DNA of 64,000 bases from JAGIBJ01 sp032119595 (GTDB taxonomy: Bacteria > Actinomycetota > Thermoleophilia > Solirubrobacterales > Solirubrobacteraceae), in NCBI GenBank assembly GCA_032119595.1, contig JAUMBQ010000006.1:558001-622000 (forward strand). The letters run 5' to 3'. Below, in pieces: positions 35,126 through 43,378 of this stretch. A program made the translations under genes and the position numbers. Numbering within the stretch: the first letter of the stretch is position 1; each line of letters begins with the position of its first letter. The notes beneath the pieces are model-generated. The model was not told where the DNA came from, did not search any database, and was given only the letters and a program-made list of their open reading frames with translations.

Positions 35126-36403
35126 CTACCGGTCGATGCCGCCGAGAATCGGATCCAGCATCGCGAGCGTCGCGATGAGGTCGGCGACGTAGCTGCCGCG
35201 GCACATGTCGGCGATGGCCTGCAGGTTCACGAAGCTCGAGTCGCGGATGTGGACGCGGGCGGGCTTGGCGGAGCCGTCGCTGCGGACGAAGCAGCCGAGT
35301 TCGCCGCGGGGGCCTTCGATGGCGGAGTAGAGCTCGCCCGGCGGGACGCGGAAGCCTTCGGTGACGAGCTTGAAGTGGTGGATGAGCGCCTCCATGGAGG
35401 TGGCGAGCTCGTGGCGGGGCGGCAGAGCGACCTTGCGGTCGTCGGTGATGACCGGGCCTTCGGGGAGGCCGGCGAGGGCCTGCTCGATGATTTTGGCGGA
35501 CTCCTCCATCTCAGCGAGGCGCACGGCCATGCGGTCGAAGTTGTCGCCGACGGCGCCGAGCGGGACGCCGAAGTCGAAGTCCTCGTAGGACGAGTAGGGC
35601 TGGGCTTTGCGGAGATCCCACTCGACGCCGGAGGCGCGCAGGAGCGGGCCGGTGACGCCGAGAGCCAGGAGCCGCTCGGAGTCGACGATGCCGACGCCCT
35701 TAAGGCGCTGCAGGGCGATCTCGTTGGCGTAGATCAGGTCGCGGAACTGCGCGATGCGCGACGGCAGCTGCTTGACGAACGCGAGGCAGCGCCCCTCCCA
35801 GCCGCGCGGGATGTCGTCGGCGACGCCGCCGATCTGGAAGTAGCGCGTGTGCATGCGCTGGCCGGACGACGACTCGAAGAGATCGAGGATGGTGTCGCGC
35901 TCACGCAGCGAGTACCAAAGGAGGCTCATGGCGCCGAGATCCAGGCAGCTCGTGCCGAACCAGAACAGGTGGCTCATGATCCGGTTGAGTTCCATGTGGA
36001 TCACGCGCAGATACTGCGCGCGCTTCGGGACTTCGACCTCACCGAGCTGCTCGACGGTCTGCACGTACGCCATCGAGTTGAAGTAGTAGGCGAGGTAGTC
36101 CATCCGCTCGACGATCGGGATGACCTTCCAATAGGACTTGTCCTCCGCGGTCTTCTCGATGCCGGTGTGCAGGTAGCCGATGAGCGGCCGTAGGTCACGG
36201 ACAATCTCGCCGTCGAGCGTGACGAGCAGCCGCAGCACGCCGTGGGTGGCCGGGTGGTGCGGCCCCATGTTGATCGTGAGGAGCTCTTCGCTGCCTTCGA
36301 GCGGCGAGATGCGCTCGAGCGGCGCCATCGTGACCGACTCTTCGAGCTTGCGGTAGTCGTACTCCGCCGTGCCGGGCCCTGGGGTGTTGGTGGGCGTGCT
36401 CAT
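35126..36403 (-). CDS. nuoD: NADH-quinone oxidoreductase subunit D
   Basis: A 425-residue 49-kDa-type subunit of complex I that, with NuoB, forms the quinone-reduction site. The quinone-site motif GPHHPATHGVLR is near residue 47, and IGYLHTGIEK follows. SGQRMHTRYFQIGG and the C-terminal FVNLQAIADMCRGSYVADLIATLAMLDPILGGIDR-type ending (ending in DR) are family hallmarks. The NuoD form is separate from NuoC here. The start overlaps nuoC by four bases (ATGA). It is the last gene of the right nuo cluster; nuoE, usually next, lies about 29.8 kb away. Confidence 0.97.
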   Translation of the reverse strand: MSTPTNTPGPGTAEYDYRKLEESVTMAPLERISPLEGSEELLTINMGPHHPATHGVLRLLVTLDGEIVRDLRPLIGYLHTGIEKTAEDKSYWKVIPIVERMDYLAYYFNSMAYVQTVEQLGEVEVPKRAQYLRVIHMELNRIMSHLFWFGTSCLDLGAMSLLWYSLRERDTILDLFESSSGQRMHTRYFQIGGVADDIPRGWEGRCLAFVKQLPSRIAQFRDLIYANEIALQRLKGVGIVDSERLLALGVTGPLLRASGVEWDLRKAQPYSSYEDFDFGVPLGAVGDNFDRMAVRLAEMEESAKIIEQALAGLPEGPVITDDRKVALPPRHELATSMEALIHHFKLVTEGFRVPPGELYSAIEGPRGELGCFVRSDGSAKPARVHIRDSSFVNLQAIADMCRGSYVADLIATLAMLDPILGGIDR

Positions 36404-36912
36404 CGCGGGTAGTGCGTGCCTTCGGCCTCGTGGTGGGTGAAGAGCACGGGCTCGCCACCGATCGGGAAGTCCCGGCGCTGCGGGTGTCCCTCGTAGTCCT
36501 CGGGCATCAGGATGCGACGAAGGTCCGGGTGGCCCTCGAAGATCACGCCGAAGAGGTCGTAGATCTCGCGCTCTTGATGGTCGGCCGTCGGCCAGGCGGG
36601 CGTGACCGAGGCGACGATCGGCGCATCCGTCGACACCCGGAGCTTCACGTTGACGCGATCCGGGCGGGTCATGTCGAGCAGCTCGTAGTGCACGGCAAGG
36701 CGCGGCTCGTTCGGGTATTCGTCGGCGCCGTGAACGCTCGCGAGAAAGCGGTAGCCCTCGTTGCGGAGCAGCTCAAGCGTCTCGCCGACATGCCCCGGCT
36801 CGACCTCGATCGTCGCGTGGCCGCGGTGATGGATCGTCGCGACGACCGCGTCGTCGCCAAGGCGCGAGCGCACGATGCCGGCGAGCAGCTCCAGGCCGGT
36901 GGGATCAGGCAC
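36400..36912 (-). CDS. nuoC: NADH-quinone oxidoreductase subunit C
   Basis: A 170-residue 30-kDa-type subunit of the complex I connecting arm. The signature HQEREIYDLFGVIFEGHPDL is followed by RRILMPEDYEGHPQRRDFP. The GTG start at 36912 gives PDPTGLELLAG; the longer open frame upstream overlaps nuoB fully and is rejected. The start overlaps the end of nuoB by eight bases (GTGCCTGA), and the stop overlaps nuoD by four. The C-terminus continues to PVLFTHHEAEGTHYPR. Confidence 0.96.
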   Translation of the reverse strand: MPDPTGLELLAGIVRSRLGDDAVVATIHHRGHATIEVEPGHVGETLELLRNEGYRFLASVHGADEYPNEPRLAVHYELLDMTRPDRVNVKLRVSTDAPIVASVTPAWPTADHQEREIYDLFGVIFEGHPDLRRILMPEDYEGHPQRRDFPIGGEPVLFTHHEAEGTHYPR

Positions 36913-37693
36913 GGTCGTTCCCAAGCGCGGCCGGGATCGCCAGCGGCGGCAAGGTGAGGCCAGGCGCAGTGCGGCGCGCAGCCTCAAGCGCGAAGGCTTC
37001 CTCGGCCGTCTTGCGGGCCGGGCCGGTGTGGTGCTGGGTAGTGATCGACGGACCGCCACCGGAGACGCCCTCGGTCCCGAGCACCTCGATCGTCTCGCCG
37101 GCCTCGTAGCGCGCGCGCCAGCCGAGGTCGGGCTTGTTCTGGATCTGGTCGCGGAGCTTCAGGATCCCGTACATCACGGCTTCGGGACGCGGCGGGCAGC
37201 CGGGCACGTGCACGTCGACCGGGAGGAACTTGTCGGCCGGGACGATCGCGTAGTTGTTGAACACGCCCATCGACGAGGAGCAGGCGCCCATCGCGATGGT
37301 CCACTTCGGCTCGAGCATCTGGTCGTAGATGCGGCGGATGATCGGCGCCATCTTGATCGACACGCGGCCCGACAGGATGAGGAGATCGGCCTGCCGCGGG
37401 CTGGCGCGCATGGCTTCCGAGCCGATGCGGGCGATGTCGAGGCGTGAGCCGACGAGCGTGATCATCTCGATCGCGCAGCAGGCCAGGCCGAAGGTGGCCG
37501 GGAAGATCGCGTTGGAGCGGGCCCAGGTGAGGGCTTTGTCGAGCGTGGTCGTGAGCACGCGGCTCTCGACGTACTTCTCAAGCTCCTCCTGATCCATGTC
37601 GCCGCGGAGCATCCGCTGCGACTCGTTCTGGCGGATCTTGAAGTCGTCGCCGGCGTTCGTGCCCGTGATCAGCGGGGTGCGCTTTAGGTCCAT
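36905..37693 (-). CDS. nuoB: NADH-quinone oxidoreductase subunit B
   Basis: A 262-residue subunit holding the N2 4Fe-4S cluster next to quinone. The cluster ligands are in FGLACCAIEM, GACSSSMG and VPGCPPRPEA. The start MDLKRTPLITG at 37693 overlaps nuoA by ten bases. A longer frame is a read-back into nuoA. After the conserved core (to about residue 200), about 60 residues of Pro/Ala/Thr-rich tail follow (GPSITTQHHTGPARK onward), a length that exceeds many NuoB proteins but does not affect the ligands. Confidence 0.96.
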   Translation of the reverse strand: MDLKRTPLITGTNAGDDFKIRQNESQRMLRGDMDQEELEKYVESRVLTTTLDKALTWARSNAIFPATFGLACCAIEMITLVGSRLDIARIGSEAMRASPRQADLLILSGRVSIKMAPIIRRIYDQMLEPKWTIAMGACSSSMGVFNNYAIVPADKFLPVDVHVPGCPPRPEAVMYGILKLRDQIQNKPDLGWRARYEAGETIEVLGTEGVSGGGPSITTQHHTGPARKTAEEAFALEAARRTAPGLTLPPLAIPAALGNDRA

Positions 37694-38058
37694 TCGAGCG
37701 CACCTCGGCGCCACACGTAGCCCAGCGCCACGCTGAGCAGGGCGATGAAAACGATCGTTTCGATCAGGGCGAACGTGCCGAAAGCCTTGAGCTGCACGGC
37801 GATCGGGTAGAGGAAGACCACCTCGATGTCGAACAGGATGAAGAGCATCGCGATGAGGTAGAAGCTCACGCCGCCGCGGAATCCCTTCTTCACGTCGGAC
37901 GGCAGCCCGCACTCGTACGGGTCGGTCTTGTGGGCGATCGCGCGACGAGGACCGATCACGGCGCCGGCTCCGACGAACGTAATTCCGATGACCGTGGCGA
38001 CCGCGATGAAGACGAGCGCAGGAAGGTAGCTCTGCAGCACTAGGACCTGTTGTAGCAC
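37684..38058 (-). CDS. nuoA: NADH-quinone oxidoreductase subunit A
   Basis: A 124-residue membrane subunit with three helices. The conserved loop KTDPYECGLP and the acidic helix segment FILFDIEVVFLYP identify it. The start is either the GTG at 38058 or a GTG at 38040 that has AGG six bases upstream. It is the first gene of nuoABCD, divergent from the small membrane protein gene at 38130, so a promoter lies in the ~70-base gap. Confidence 0.95.
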   Translation of the reverse strand: MLQQVLVLQSYLPALVFIAVATVIGITFVGAGAVIGPRRAIAHKTDPYECGLPSDVKKGFRGGVSFYLIAMLFILFDIEVVFLYPIAVQLKAFGTFALIETIVFIALLSVALGYVWRRGALEWT

Positions 38059-38129
38059 CGGACTCGGCTGCCGCCTACTTCGTGCCGCTTGGCACGTGGA
38101 CGGATCCGGGCACGCCGAGGCCTGTCAGC

Positions 38130-38630
38130 ATGGCCGCGATGTCTGATCCCTACGTGGCCTTTGCCGCCTTCGTCGGTGGTGTCAACGTGCTTGCTGCCGT
38201 CGCTGGTCTGGCGCAGTGGGCCCTCGGCCGGCCCTCCCCGCTTTTTTGGTTCCTGGCCCGCAGCGGCCAGGTCGTTGCGGCCGCATACGCGGTGTTCGCG
38301 GGCATTTACGCGCTCACGGGCAAGCCTCCCGTCGAAGGCCTGGCCTGGGTCTACATCCTCACGCCGATCGCCGTGAGCTACTTCGCCGAGCAGCTTCGCC
38401 TCGTCGCCGCGCAGACCGTCCTGGAGCGCCACGGCTTCGAAAGTGCTTCGGCGCTGAGAGCTTCCGTGCACGAAGCGGGCACCGGTGATTCGGGCGCACC
38501 CGACTCCGAGGATCGCCAGCGACTCGTCACCGGCATCGCGCACGAAGTCGTGCTGCGTGAGGTCGCCGTCGTCGCCACCGCCGCCTTCGTCATCGCGTTC
38601 CTGGCCTGGCGAGCCTGGCTCATCGGATAA
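38130..38630 (+). CDS. Small four-helix membrane protein
   Basis: A 166-residue protein of unknown function. Four hydrophobic segments are visible (about 10-28, 45-62, 68-88 and 145-163), with a soluble loop between the last two that carries Glu/Asp/Gln-rich residues. GAGG lies ten bases before the ATG at 38130; a second Met three codons later (MSDPYVAF) is an alternative start. It is divergent from nuoA. Position beside complex I may be chance. Confidence 0.6.
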   Translation: MAAMSDPYVAFAAFVGGVNVLAAVAGLAQWALGRPSPLFWFLARSGQVVAAAYAVFAGIYALTGKPPVEGLAWVYILTPIAVSYFAEQLRLVAAQTVLERHGFESASALRASVHEAGTGDSGAPDSEDRQRLVTGIAHEVVLREVAVVATAAFVIAFLAWRAWLIG

Positions 38631-38664
38631 CGCAAACGCGCTGAGCCAGCGGCGGGCACAAGGG

Positions 38665-38713
38665 AAGTTGGGTTGGAATCGGCTGGCATGGCCAGCCCAA
38701 AGCAACCCAACTT
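38665..38713. repeat. 49-bp palindromic element, copy 1
   Basis: Outer arms aagttgggtt/aacccaactt (10 bp perfect) enclose inner arms ggctggc/gccagcc around ATG. Copy 2 lies 71 bases downstream, start to start, and is 46/49 identical. See copy 2. Confidence 0.85.
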
Positions 38714-38735
38714 GGGAATCGGGAGTCCACGGCCG

Positions 38736-38784
38736 AAGTTGGGTTGAAATTCGCTGGCATGGCCAGCCCAAAGCAACCCAACTT
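38736..38784. repeat. 49-bp palindromic element, copy 2
   Basis: Same outer arms as copy 1, inner arms gctggc/gccagc around ATG; three substitutions, all in the left half. The pair lies between the convergent ends of the genes at 38130 and 38799, the usual site of REP-like or terminator-like elements. No transposase is seen. Confidence 0.85.
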
Positions 38785-38798
38785 GCCTTGGCCCGGGC

Positions 38799-39326
38799 TC
38801 AGGCGATGTCGCCGCTGTCGCCGCTCACCGACTCCGCCAGCTCGCCGAAGCGGCCACGGTGGAAGAGGAGCGGCTCAGCCTGCTCGTCGTGCTGAATGGC
38901 AACGGCGCGGCAGATCACGATGTCGTGGTCGCCGGCGTGCACGAACTCGTCGATCACGCCGGTGACGATCGCCGCCGCGCCCGCGATCGCCGGAACGCCG
39001 CCAACGTCGGTCAGGGCGATGCCGTGGAATTTCTCGGCAGGGTCGTGCTTACTGGCGAAGGCGACGGCCATCGGCTCCTGCGTCGCCCGGAGCACCGAGA
39101 CCGCGAGCGCCCCGGCGTCGCGCACCACGGTGAGGGTGCGCGAACTCCTAGCAAAGCACACGAGGAAGAGGGGCGGATCGAGCGAGACACTGGCGACCGC
39201 ATTCGTCGTGAGCCCGACCGGACCGGATGGGCCGCTGGCCGTGACGACCGCGACGCCCGTGGCAAACGCCCCGAACGCATCGCGGAACGCGCGCGCCTCG
39301 AGCGGCGTGGTTCCGACCTCGCTCAC
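38799..39326 (-). CDS. Flavin reductase-like FMN-binding protein
   Basis: A 175-residue protein of the HpaC/NtaB-type flavin reductase fold, which binds FMN and often supplies reduced flavin to a monooxygenase. The features are FGAFATGVAVVTA at the N-terminus, GLTTNAVASVSLDPPLFLVCF, and the GDHDIVICRAVAI strand near the end. The GTG start overlaps the stop of the upstream cupredoxin-like gene (GTGA), so the two are translated together. No partner oxygenase is nearby. Confidence 0.85.
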   Translation of the reverse strand: MSEVGTTPLEARAFRDAFGAFATGVAVVTASGPSGPVGLTTNAVASVSLDPPLFLVCFARSSRTLTVVRDAGALAVSVLRATQEPMAVAFASKHDPAEKFHGIALTDVGGVPAIAGAAAIVTGVIDEFVHAGDHDIVICRAVAIQHDEQAEPLLFHRGRFGELAESVSGDSGDIA

Positions 39327-39835
39327 TGGCGCACCTCGATCACGCCGTACATCCCGAGGTCGTCGTCGTTGGAGATCGACGAGCGCCAGCGGTACTTGCC
39401 CGGCCCGAGCGAGATGTTGCCGCTCGCACTCGCACCCGGCTGCATCGCCTTGATGGCCAGAAGCTGCTTCGCCTTCTCATCGGTGGTGCGCGACACGATC
39501 GTCTCGATTTGCAGGTTGTGAACCTGGGCACCGCGGTTGGTGGCGATGACCGCGATGTTGCCGCGCTTGATGCTCACCGACTGTGGACTCATGCGGAACT
39601 CGCGGAGCTCGACGCGGATCACATTGCCCTCCACCCGGACCACCCCGTCCTCGCCGGCGCGCAGCTTCACGAGGTAGAGCAGCGCGAGCAGCAGCACCGC
39701 GCCAACGATCAAGACTTGGGCCTGCAACGGCGAGAGCGGGGCGCGTCTGCGGGCAGGACGACCGGCCCTTCGACGACGGGGAGCGCGGGGGATGCGCGCG
39801 GGAGCGGGCTGGGTCGGCTGGGTGGGCACCGGCAT
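39323..39835 (-). CDS. Membrane-anchored cupredoxin-like protein lacking copper ligands
   Basis: A 170-residue protein. A Pro/Arg-rich N-terminus is followed by a membrane helix (about 38-57), and residues 65-170 form a cupredoxin-like beta sandwich. RGAQVHNLQIE supplies one His (H106). The final ligand loop, usually Cys-x-x-x-His-x-x-Met, reads SSISNDDDLGM, so Cys and His are absent and only Met162 is kept. It therefore probably does not bind copper. It is coupled to the flavin reductase by a four-base overlap and divergent from a cytochrome c gene 31 bases away, which hints at an electron-transfer setting. Confidence 0.65.
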   Translation of the reverse strand: MPVPTQPTQPAPARIPRAPRRRRAGRPARRRAPLSPLQAQVLIVGAVLLLALLYLVKLRAGEDGVVRVEGNVIRVELREFRMSPQSVSIKRGNIAVIATNRGAQVHNLQIETIVSRTTDEKAKQLLAIKAMQPGASASGNISLGPGKYRWRSSISNDDDLGMYGVIEVRQ

Positions 39836-39850
39836 GGAAGCATCTTCCCG

Positions 39851-39856
39851 TATAGT
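39851..39856 (+). promoter_or_regulatory. Putative -10 element for cytochrome c gene
   Basis: TATAGT ends ten bases before the ATG at 39867, within the 31-base divergent gap. There is no ribosome-binding sequence, so a leaderless transcript is likely. Confidence 0.45.
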
Positions 39857-39866
39857 CTCCGCCGCT

Positions 39867-40415
39867 ATGCGTCACGCCGCCCGCATCGCTGCTCTCGTCT
39901 TCGGTTGCAGCTCACTCCTCGCCCTCTCCGCTTGTGGATCGGAGGACATCGGGCTCGCCAAGAGCGACCCTTATTACAAGGGCGCCGAGATCTTCGCCCA
40001 GCGTTGCTCGGGTTGCCACTCGCTGAAGATCGCCGGGGCCCAGGGATCCTCCACGTCCGCCAAGGACAAGGAGATCACCGATGGTCCGAACTTCAACCAG
40101 CGCAAGGAGTCGGAGGCCAACGTCCTCTACGCCCTGCGCAACGGTGGCTTCTCGAACAAGATCATGCCGCAGAACCTGGTCACCGGTTCCGAGGCTGAAG
40201 AGGTCGCTCGCTTCCTCGCCAAGTACGCCGGTGCCGACGCGGTGAACCCGCCCGGTCCGGCCCGCAAGGCCGTCGATCCGGGCTCCGACACGCCCGCCGA
40301 CGAGGACGCGACCACGCCTTCTGAGGACGCGACGACCCCCGCCGAGGACGAGTCGCTCACCGAGACGACGCCTGGCGACGAAGCGGCGGCCACCACCGCC
40401 ACCACGACGCCCTGA
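39867..40415 (+). CDS. c-type cytochrome lipoprotein
   Basis: A 182-residue exported mono-haem cytochrome. The lipobox LSAC places the lipidated Cys at residue 23. The haem site is CSGCH (C47, C50, H51) and the likely axial Met is M100 in KIMPQN. After the ~90-residue haem domain comes a Pro/Ala/Asp/Thr-rich acidic tail (about 125-182) with repeated DATTP. It probably carries electrons on the outer face of the membrane. It is followed after 43 bases by serS. Partner oxidase not in window. Confidence 0.88.
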   Translation: MRHAARIAALVFGCSSLLALSACGSEDIGLAKSDPYYKGAEIFAQRCSGCHSLKIAGAQGSSTSAKDKEITDGPNFNQRKESEANVLYALRNGGFSNKIMPQNLVTGSEAEEVARFLAKYAGADAVNPPGPARKAVDPGSDTPADEDATTPSEDATTPAEDESLTETTPGDEAAATTATTTP

Positions 40416-40458
40416 CGCACCCGCGTCCCGGCCGACCAGCCTGATCTGAGGGCGCACC

Positions 40459-41781
40459 GTGCTCGACCTGAAGGCCCTTCGGGCCGATCCTGACGCCGCC
40501 CGCGTCGCCCTCGCCCGCCGCGGCGAGGGCATCGCCGAGCGCGTCGACCGCGTGCTGGAACTCGACGAGCGCCGTCGCGCGCTTGTCCCGCAGGTCGAGG
40601 ATCTGCGCGCCGAAGCCAAGCGCCGCAGCAAGGACGTCGGCGCGCGCATGAAGGAACTCAGCGCGCTCCCGGCCGACGAAGCTGGCGCCAAGCGGGCCGA
40701 GATCACCACGTGGGCCAAAGAGCCGACGGTCGAAGCTGAGTCGCTGAAGGCGGAACTTGAGCAGGCTGAGGCCGCTCTCCACGAGGCGCTGCTGCTGGTG
40801 CCGAACCTGCCGGACCCGACGTCGGCACCGCAGGACACGGTCGTCCGGACCGTCGGTGAGCCGACGACGTTCAGCTTCGAGCCGCGTGATCACCTCCAGC
40901 TCGCCGGCGACGGCGTCGACATGGAGCGCGGCGCACGCCTGTCCGGTTCGCGCTTCGCCTACCTCAAGGGCGACCTTGTGATGCTCGAGCTGGCCCTCGT
41001 GCAATGGGTGCTCGGCAAGCTGTCCGGCCAAGGGTTCACGCCCGTCATCCCGCCCGTCCTCGTGCGCGAGCAGGCTCTGATGGGCACCGGCTTCCTGCCC
41101 GACACCGAGCAGCAGATCTACCACCTCCCTGCCGACGATCTGTATCTCGTCGGCACCAGCGAAGTCGCGCTGGCTTCACTCCACGCGGGCGAGATCCTTG
41201 ACGCGGCCGAGCTGCCGCTGCGGTACGCCGGCTATTCGCCGTGCTTCCGTCGCGAGGCCGGGGCCGCCGGCTCTGCCGACCGCGGCCTGTTCCGCGTGCA
41301 CCAGTTCGACAAGGTCGAGATGTTCGCGTTCGTGGAGCCCGGCAAGGCCGCCGAGGAGCACGACCGAATCCTTGCGATCGAGGAGTCGATCCTCTCCGAG
41401 CTCGGCCTGCCCTACCAAGTGGTGAATATCGCCGTCGACGATCTCGGCCCCAGCGCCGCGAAGAAGTTCGACTGCGAAGCGTGGCTTCCGAGTCAGCAGA
41501 AGTACCGCGAGCTCACGTCCTGCTCGAACACCACCGACTTCCAGGCCCGCCGGCTCGACGTGCGCTACCGCCCGCAGACCGACGACGGCCCCGGCAAGCC
41601 CGAGACGCTCGCGACCCTCAACGGCACCGCCGTCGCCGTGGGCCGCACGATCATCGCGATCCTCGAGAACCACCAGCAGGAGGACGGCACCGTGAACGTG
41701 CCCGAGATCCTGCACGCCTTCGGCGCCCCGAAGGTGATCGGCACGCCGATCGCCGTCGAGCCCGAAGCGCCCGCTGAGTAG
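40459..41781 (+). CDS. serS: Seryl-tRNA synthetase
   Basis: A 440-residue class II synthetase that charges tRNA-Ser (and tRNA-Sec where present) with serine. The N-terminal coiled-coil arm (about 30-105) binds tRNA. Motif 2 is CFRREAGAAGSADRGLFRVHQF and motif 3 lies in LNGTAVAVGRTIIAILENHQ; SCSNTTDFQARR is the serine-site loop. GAGG lies eight bases before the GTG start. Length is normal. An essential housekeeping gene. Confidence 0.98.
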   Translation: MLDLKALRADPDAARVALARRGEGIAERVDRVLELDERRRALVPQVEDLRAEAKRRSKDVGARMKELSALPADEAGAKRAEITTWAKEPTVEAESLKAELEQAEAALHEALLLVPNLPDPTSAPQDTVVRTVGEPTTFSFEPRDHLQLAGDGVDMERGARLSGSRFAYLKGDLVMLELALVQWVLGKLSGQGFTPVIPPVLVREQALMGTGFLPDTEQQIYHLPADDLYLVGTSEVALASLHAGEILDAAELPLRYAGYSPCFRREAGAAGSADRGLFRVHQFDKVEMFAFVEPGKAAEEHDRILAIEESILSELGLPYQVVNIAVDDLGPSAAKKFDCEAWLPSQQKYRELTSCSNTTDFQARRLDVRYRPQTDDGPGKPETLATLNGTAVAVGRTIIAILENHQQEDGTVNVPEILHAFGAPKVIGTPIAVEPEAPAE

Positions 41782-41844
41782 ACGCCGCGGGGCGCAACTC
41801 GGGCGAGTGCACTCGCTCCCGGCGCTCCGATTCTCCGCGCGAGC

Positions 41845-41850
41845 TACAGT
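41845..41850 (+). promoter_or_regulatory. Putative -10 element for the gene at 41858
   Basis: TACAGT ends seven bases before the ATG, with no ribosome-binding sequence between. Confidence 0.4.
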
Positions 41851-41857
41851 CTTGGGC

Positions 41858-42121
41858 ATGGAAGGCTTCAACCTGTTCGGTGACCCTGACGAGTTCCAGA
41901 AGCGCATGGCCGAAATGGCCGAGCAGCTCCAGGGCCAGCAGAGCCTGGCCTGGGCCGACAACGCGATCCAGCTCGCCGTGCAGATGACGGTCGCGGCCGT
42001 GAACCGCGTGAACGTGCAAGGCACCGCTGAGCAGCAGTCCGAGCAGATCCGCCAGGTGATCGCCCGGATCTTCCCCGAGTCCGTCACGCTCGTGCGTGAG
42101 GCTCGCCAAGGCCTGAAGTAA
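41858..42121 (+). CDS. Small helical protein of unknown function
   Basis: An 87-residue protein without signal or membrane segment. It is largely helical and Gln/Glu-rich (RMAEMAEQLQGQQSLAW, then EQQSEQIRQVIARIFPESV). The ATG at 41858 was chosen because a -10-like TACAGT lies just before it; the longer frame has no support. It sits 76 bases after serS and is convergent with the YbhN-like gene. I do not recognise the family. Confidence 0.6.
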   Translation: MEGFNLFGDPDEFQKRMAEMAEQLQGQQSLAWADNAIQLAVQMTVAAVNRVNVQGTAEQQSEQIRQVIARIFPESVTLVREARQGLK

Positions 42122-42126
42122 GCGGG

Positions 42127-42143
42127 GGCGGGCGCCGCCCGCC
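42127..42143. terminator. Hairpin between convergent genes
   Basis: A 7-bp GC stem ggcgggc/gcccgcc with a GCC loop lies five bases after the stop of the 41858 gene and four bases from the stop of the YbhN-like gene. It may serve both. Confidence 0.5.
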
Positions 42144-42147
42144 ACGC

Positions 42148-43347
42148 TCAGTCGCGCCGCTCGCGGCGGCGCCAGCGGGCGCGTTCCTCGCGCCGCTTGG
42201 TCCGCGCCCGGTCGGGAGCGAGTTCCTCGTCGAGCCACCCTTCCGGCTCCTCCGGCTTCGCCGTGCCAGACCGCACCAGCGTGGCGTCGGCATCGTCGAG
42301 CCAGTCGTCGACGACCCCGCGGGGCGACGTCTCGGCCGTCCCTTCGTAGCCCGACACGTCGGCGTCGGCCGCCATGCGCTCCGCCGCCACCTCCGCCTCC
42401 CGTGAGGCGATTCGGTCTGCACGGCCCCGCTCGATGACCTCCCGGAACGACCGGATCTTGAAGATCGACGCGAGCGCCACAAAGCCGACGGCGAGGGACA
42501 GCACCGCAATCGTGGCCTGCTGGCCAACGCCGTAGGCAGCGATGGCCGCACCGGTCGCCGCACCCCGCAGGAGTTCGAGCAGCAGCGCCTGCACCACGCC
42601 CGCCCCACCGGGAGTGAACGGGAACACGGCTGCGACCGCGTTGGCGGAGAGCACGAGCAGCACGTTCTCGACCGTCGCCGGGAGCCCAAATGCCTGCAGG
42701 AAGCAGAAGAACGCGGTACCGCGGACGAGCCAGCCAATGCCCTGGATGCCCCAGACCCGCTTCATGTACTGCTTGCGATCACGCAGCACCGCAAACCCCT
42801 GCCGCACCCGGGCCCAGAACATCCGAACCCGTAGCGCGACGAGCGAGAAGATCACGAGCAACCCGACGACGATCGCCGTGAGCAGGAACAGCGCCCGGCG
42901 ACCGTCGGCGGCCACGAAGCTCAGGTCGACCGCATCCAACGACACCCACGCCGGCGGATCCGGAAACACGCCCACGGAGATCGCAAACAACACGGCAACC
43001 GCCCCGGCGCAGAGGTCGAAGATGGCCTCCACCAGCAGCGCGGCACCAATGGTCGCGTAAGAACTCCCAGGGATCGAGGTCTTCGTGAGGTAGACCTTGA
43101 GCACATCGCCACCCCGCGCGGGGATCACGTTGTTGAACCCGTACGCCGCGAGATACGCACCCCAGATCTTGGGATACGGCACGACCTGGTCCGGGTACGC
43201 GGCCTGCAGAATGTTGCGAAACGCGAGCGCGCGCAAGGAGAGGTACGCCACGAACAGCGCCATGCCGATCCCCAGCGGCAGCAGGTGCACGTCGCCGAGG
43301 GTCGAGAAGAACCCGCGGAGGTCGTCGATGATGCTGCCGACGATCAC
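42148..43347 (-). CDS. YbhN/AglD-type lysylphosphatidylglycerol synthase transmembrane family protein
   Basis: A 399-residue integral membrane protein with about seven helices in residues 20-320. The family signature is NNVIPARGGDVLKVYL near residue 72 and PFTPGGAGVVQ near residue 245. Members are flippase-like or unknown; the domain is the membrane half of MprF. About 80 charged residues follow (WLDDADATLV, then an Arg/Glu-rich end RREERARWRRRERR), probably cytoplasmic. The GTG start is 31 bases after the GNAT gene. Substrate not known. Confidence 0.8.
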   Translation of the reverse strand: MIVGSIIDDLRGFFSTLGDVHLLPLGIGMALFVAYLSLRALAFRNILQAAYPDQVVPYPKIWGAYLAAYGFNNVIPARGGDVLKVYLTKTSIPGSSYATIGAALLVEAIFDLCAGAVAVLFAISVGVFPDPPAWVSLDAVDLSFVAADGRRALFLLTAIVVGLLVIFSLVALRVRMFWARVRQGFAVLRDRKQYMKRVWGIQGIGWLVRGTAFFCFLQAFGLPATVENVLLVLSANAVAAVFPFTPGGAGVVQALLLELLRGAATGAAIAAYGVGQQATIAVLSLAVGFVALASIFKIRSFREVIERGRADRIASREAEVAAERMAADADVSGYEGTAETSPRGVVDDWLDDADATLVRSGTAKPEEPEGWLDEELAPDRARTKRREERARWRRRERRD

Positions 43348-43378
43348 GCGAAGCGACCGGGGCGCCCGGCCACGCGAC

